A stretch of 5,580 nt of DNA, taken from assembly GCA_002450755.1 (NCBI GenBank), contig DKAI01000110.1, forward strand, positions 1 through 5,580. Reading direction: 5' to 3'. The notes under the pieces were generated by a model, which was not told where the DNA came from, searched no databases, and worked only from the letters and a program-made list of their open reading frames with translations. The stretch is from Deltaproteobacteria bacterium UBA6930 (lineage in GTDB: Bacteria > Myxococcota_A > UBA9160 > UBA6930). Below, piece after piece: positions 4,430 through 5,580 of the stretch; the stretch's first letter is position 1; each line of letters starts with the position of its first letter. The position numbers were made by a program, and so were the translations under genes.

Positions 4430-5580
4430 ATTTGCCAATATCACGGCGGAACTGAAGTCCGCTAAAATTTATCTTACCTGATGCTTCGTAGGCCCTTTCT
4501 CGGGCCTCCTTAAAAGAGTTCCCGCGAGCAGTTACTCCAAGTACACGGCCTCCCGATGTCTTCCAGGTACCATCGTGGTGCTGTCTCGTTCCGGCGTGAA
4601 AAACCACGACATCCTTTAAGCGCGCCGCTCCATCCAAGCCGCTGATAGAGAAACCGGTCTCGTAAGCACGCGGATATCCTCCTGAAGCAAGCACGACCGT
4701 GACCGCCGCGCCCGAGTGATCAAGACGTTCATCGGTTGGAATATCTCCACGAGCCGAAGCAAGAAGATGCGGTACTAAGTCCGAATCCAAAGAAAGCATC
4801 AAGGGTTGCGTCTCGGGATCGCCAAAGCGAACATTGAACTCGACGACGGAAGGGTCCCCTTTATCATCGACCATGAGCCCAATATAGAGAACACCGGAAT
4901 AAGCCATTCCTTCATCTCTCATTCCACGTAATGTTGGTTCAACAACTTGCCGGAGAATTTTCGCTTCGGTTTCAACCGTAATGGTTGGTGTAGGAACATA
5001 AGCCCCCATACCCCCGGTATTCTCGCCCTCGTCATTATCCAACAAACGCTTGTGGTCTTGAGCAGCAGGCAACGTCACTATCTTCTTGCCATCGGTAATA
5101 ACGTAAAAGGAAGCCTCCACTCCGACCAGAACATCTTCAATCACAACCGCGTCTCCAGCCTCTCCGAAACGTCTATCATTCATTAGCTCATCAAGCGCCT
5201 GCAAGGTCTGCTCTCTACTCGTGCAGACAAAGACACCTTTGCCGGCACAGAGGCCATCAGCTTTTACCACACAAGAGTCTTTAGTGGCTGCGAAATCACG
5301 TGCATCTACGATGTCATCAAAGACTTTGAACGAAGGATGTGGCACCCCATGTCGGGCCATAAAACTTCTGGCAAAAGACTTACTTGCCTCAAGCCTTGCG
5401 GCATCGGCACTCGGACCAAAGACGGTCACCCCGGAGTTCCTCATTCTGTCAACAAGTCCTCCAGCCAAGGGCCCTTCTGGACCTATCACTACCAAATCAA
5501 TAGATTCCTCCGAAACAAAATTGAGCAATGCTTCATGGTCGCCTTCTTCAATATGGGGCACCACCGTGGCAACGTCTCTC
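4419..5580 (-). CDS. purD: Phosphoribosylamine-glycine ligase (GAR synthetase), 5' end cut by window
   Basis: PurD joins phosphoribosylamine and glycine with ATP hydrolysis to form glycinamide ribonucleotide, the second step of de novo purine synthesis. The frame stays open to the right edge (first whole codon 5579-5577, giving RDVATVVPHIEEGD), so the gene is partial: 386 residues are visible and about 40-50 N-terminal residues lie outside. A GTG at 5564 is internal, not the start. Visible numbering: IGPEGPLAGGLVD (about 32-44); ATP-grasp region VVKADGLCAGKGVFV (104-118) and IEDVLVGVEASFYVITDG (147-164); PAAQDHKRLLDNDEGENTGGMGAY split over 171-194; metal and ATP site EFNVRFGDPETQPLM (247-261); C-terminal domain VTVVLASGGYP (293-303) and TSGGRVLGV (341-349). 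All expected active-site blocks are intact. It overlaps the tsaC start, so the two are likely co-translated. Confidence 0.96.
   Translation of the reverse strand, partial: RDVATVVPHIEEGDHEALLNFVSEESIDLVVIGPEGPLAGGLVDRMRNSGVTVFGPSADAARLEASKSFARSFMARHGVPHPSFKVFDDIVDARDFAATKDSCVVKADGLCAGKGVFVCTSREQTLQALDELMNDRRFGEAGDAVVIEDVLVGVEASFYVITDGKKIVTLPAAQDHKRLLDNDEGENTGGMGAYVPTPTITVETEAKILRQVVEPTLRGMRDEGMAYSGVLYIGLMVDDKGDPSVVEFNVRFGDPETQPLMLSLDSDLVPHLLASARGDIPTDERLDHSGAAVTVVLASGGYPRAYETGFSISGLDGAARLKDVVVFHAGTRQHHDGTWKTSGGRVLGVTARGNSFKEARERAYEASGKINFSGLQFRRDIGKYVQ

Noticed and set aside
4430..4444. Longer start for tsaC at the GTG at 4444.
   Set aside because: It is possible but adds only five residues, increases the overlap with purD and has no better ribosome binding site. 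The ATG at 4429 was preferred, with uncertainty noted.

Overview
The window is a fully packed stretch of bacterial chromosome in which all nine recognisable genes lie on the minus strand, so transcription runs from high to low coordinates. In transcription order they are: purD (cut by the right edge), a TsaC/YrdC-type t6A synthase, a DUF1015 protein, a DciA-like (DUF721) protein, rpsP (bS16), khpA (single KH domain), rimM, trmD and rplS (bL19, cut by the left edge). No mobile element, CRISPR array, tRNA or rRNA was seen. The plus strand carries only shadow frames.

The genes form two blocks. Block 1 (about 2187-5580) is purD-tsaC-DUF1015-dciA, joined by short overlaps or a 3-base gap and therefore very likely co-transcribed. 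Block 2 (1-2053) is the conserved ribosome-maturation cluster rpsP-khpA-rimM-trmD-rplS, also overlapping or closely spaced. The only real intergenic space is 2054-2186 (133 bases). It contains a plausible sigma70-type promoter and a good Shine-Dalgarno sequence for rpsP, and no convincing terminator. Block 2 may therefore be transcribed both from its own promoter and by read-through from block 1.

Functionally the window is about translation and growth. bS16 and bL19 are ribosomal proteins. RimM matures the 30S head. KhpA is a small RNA-binding protein. TsaC and TrmD act on tRNA at the same position, 37, making the t6A precursor and m1G respectively. PurD is an early purine-synthesis enzyme. 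DciA is expected to help load the replicative helicase. DUF1015 is the only gene here whose role is unknown to me.

Organism: a dciA homologue, a KH gene between rpsP and rimM, and DUF1015 together argue against enteric gamma-proteobacteria (DnaC) and typical Bacillus (DnaI). They fit a diderm lineage of the delta-proteobacterial, acidobacterial or related uncultured type, but this is a weak inference. The usual neighbour ffh is absent upstream of rpsP; dciA sits there instead.

I did not find an undescribed system such as a defence island or retroelement. This is mostly ordinary housekeeping sequence. The points worth checking are the DUF1015 protein with its DGHHR motif, a Glu in place of the catalytic Asp of TrmD, a C-terminal tail on RimM overlapping trmD, and the structure of the rimM and rpsP leaders.
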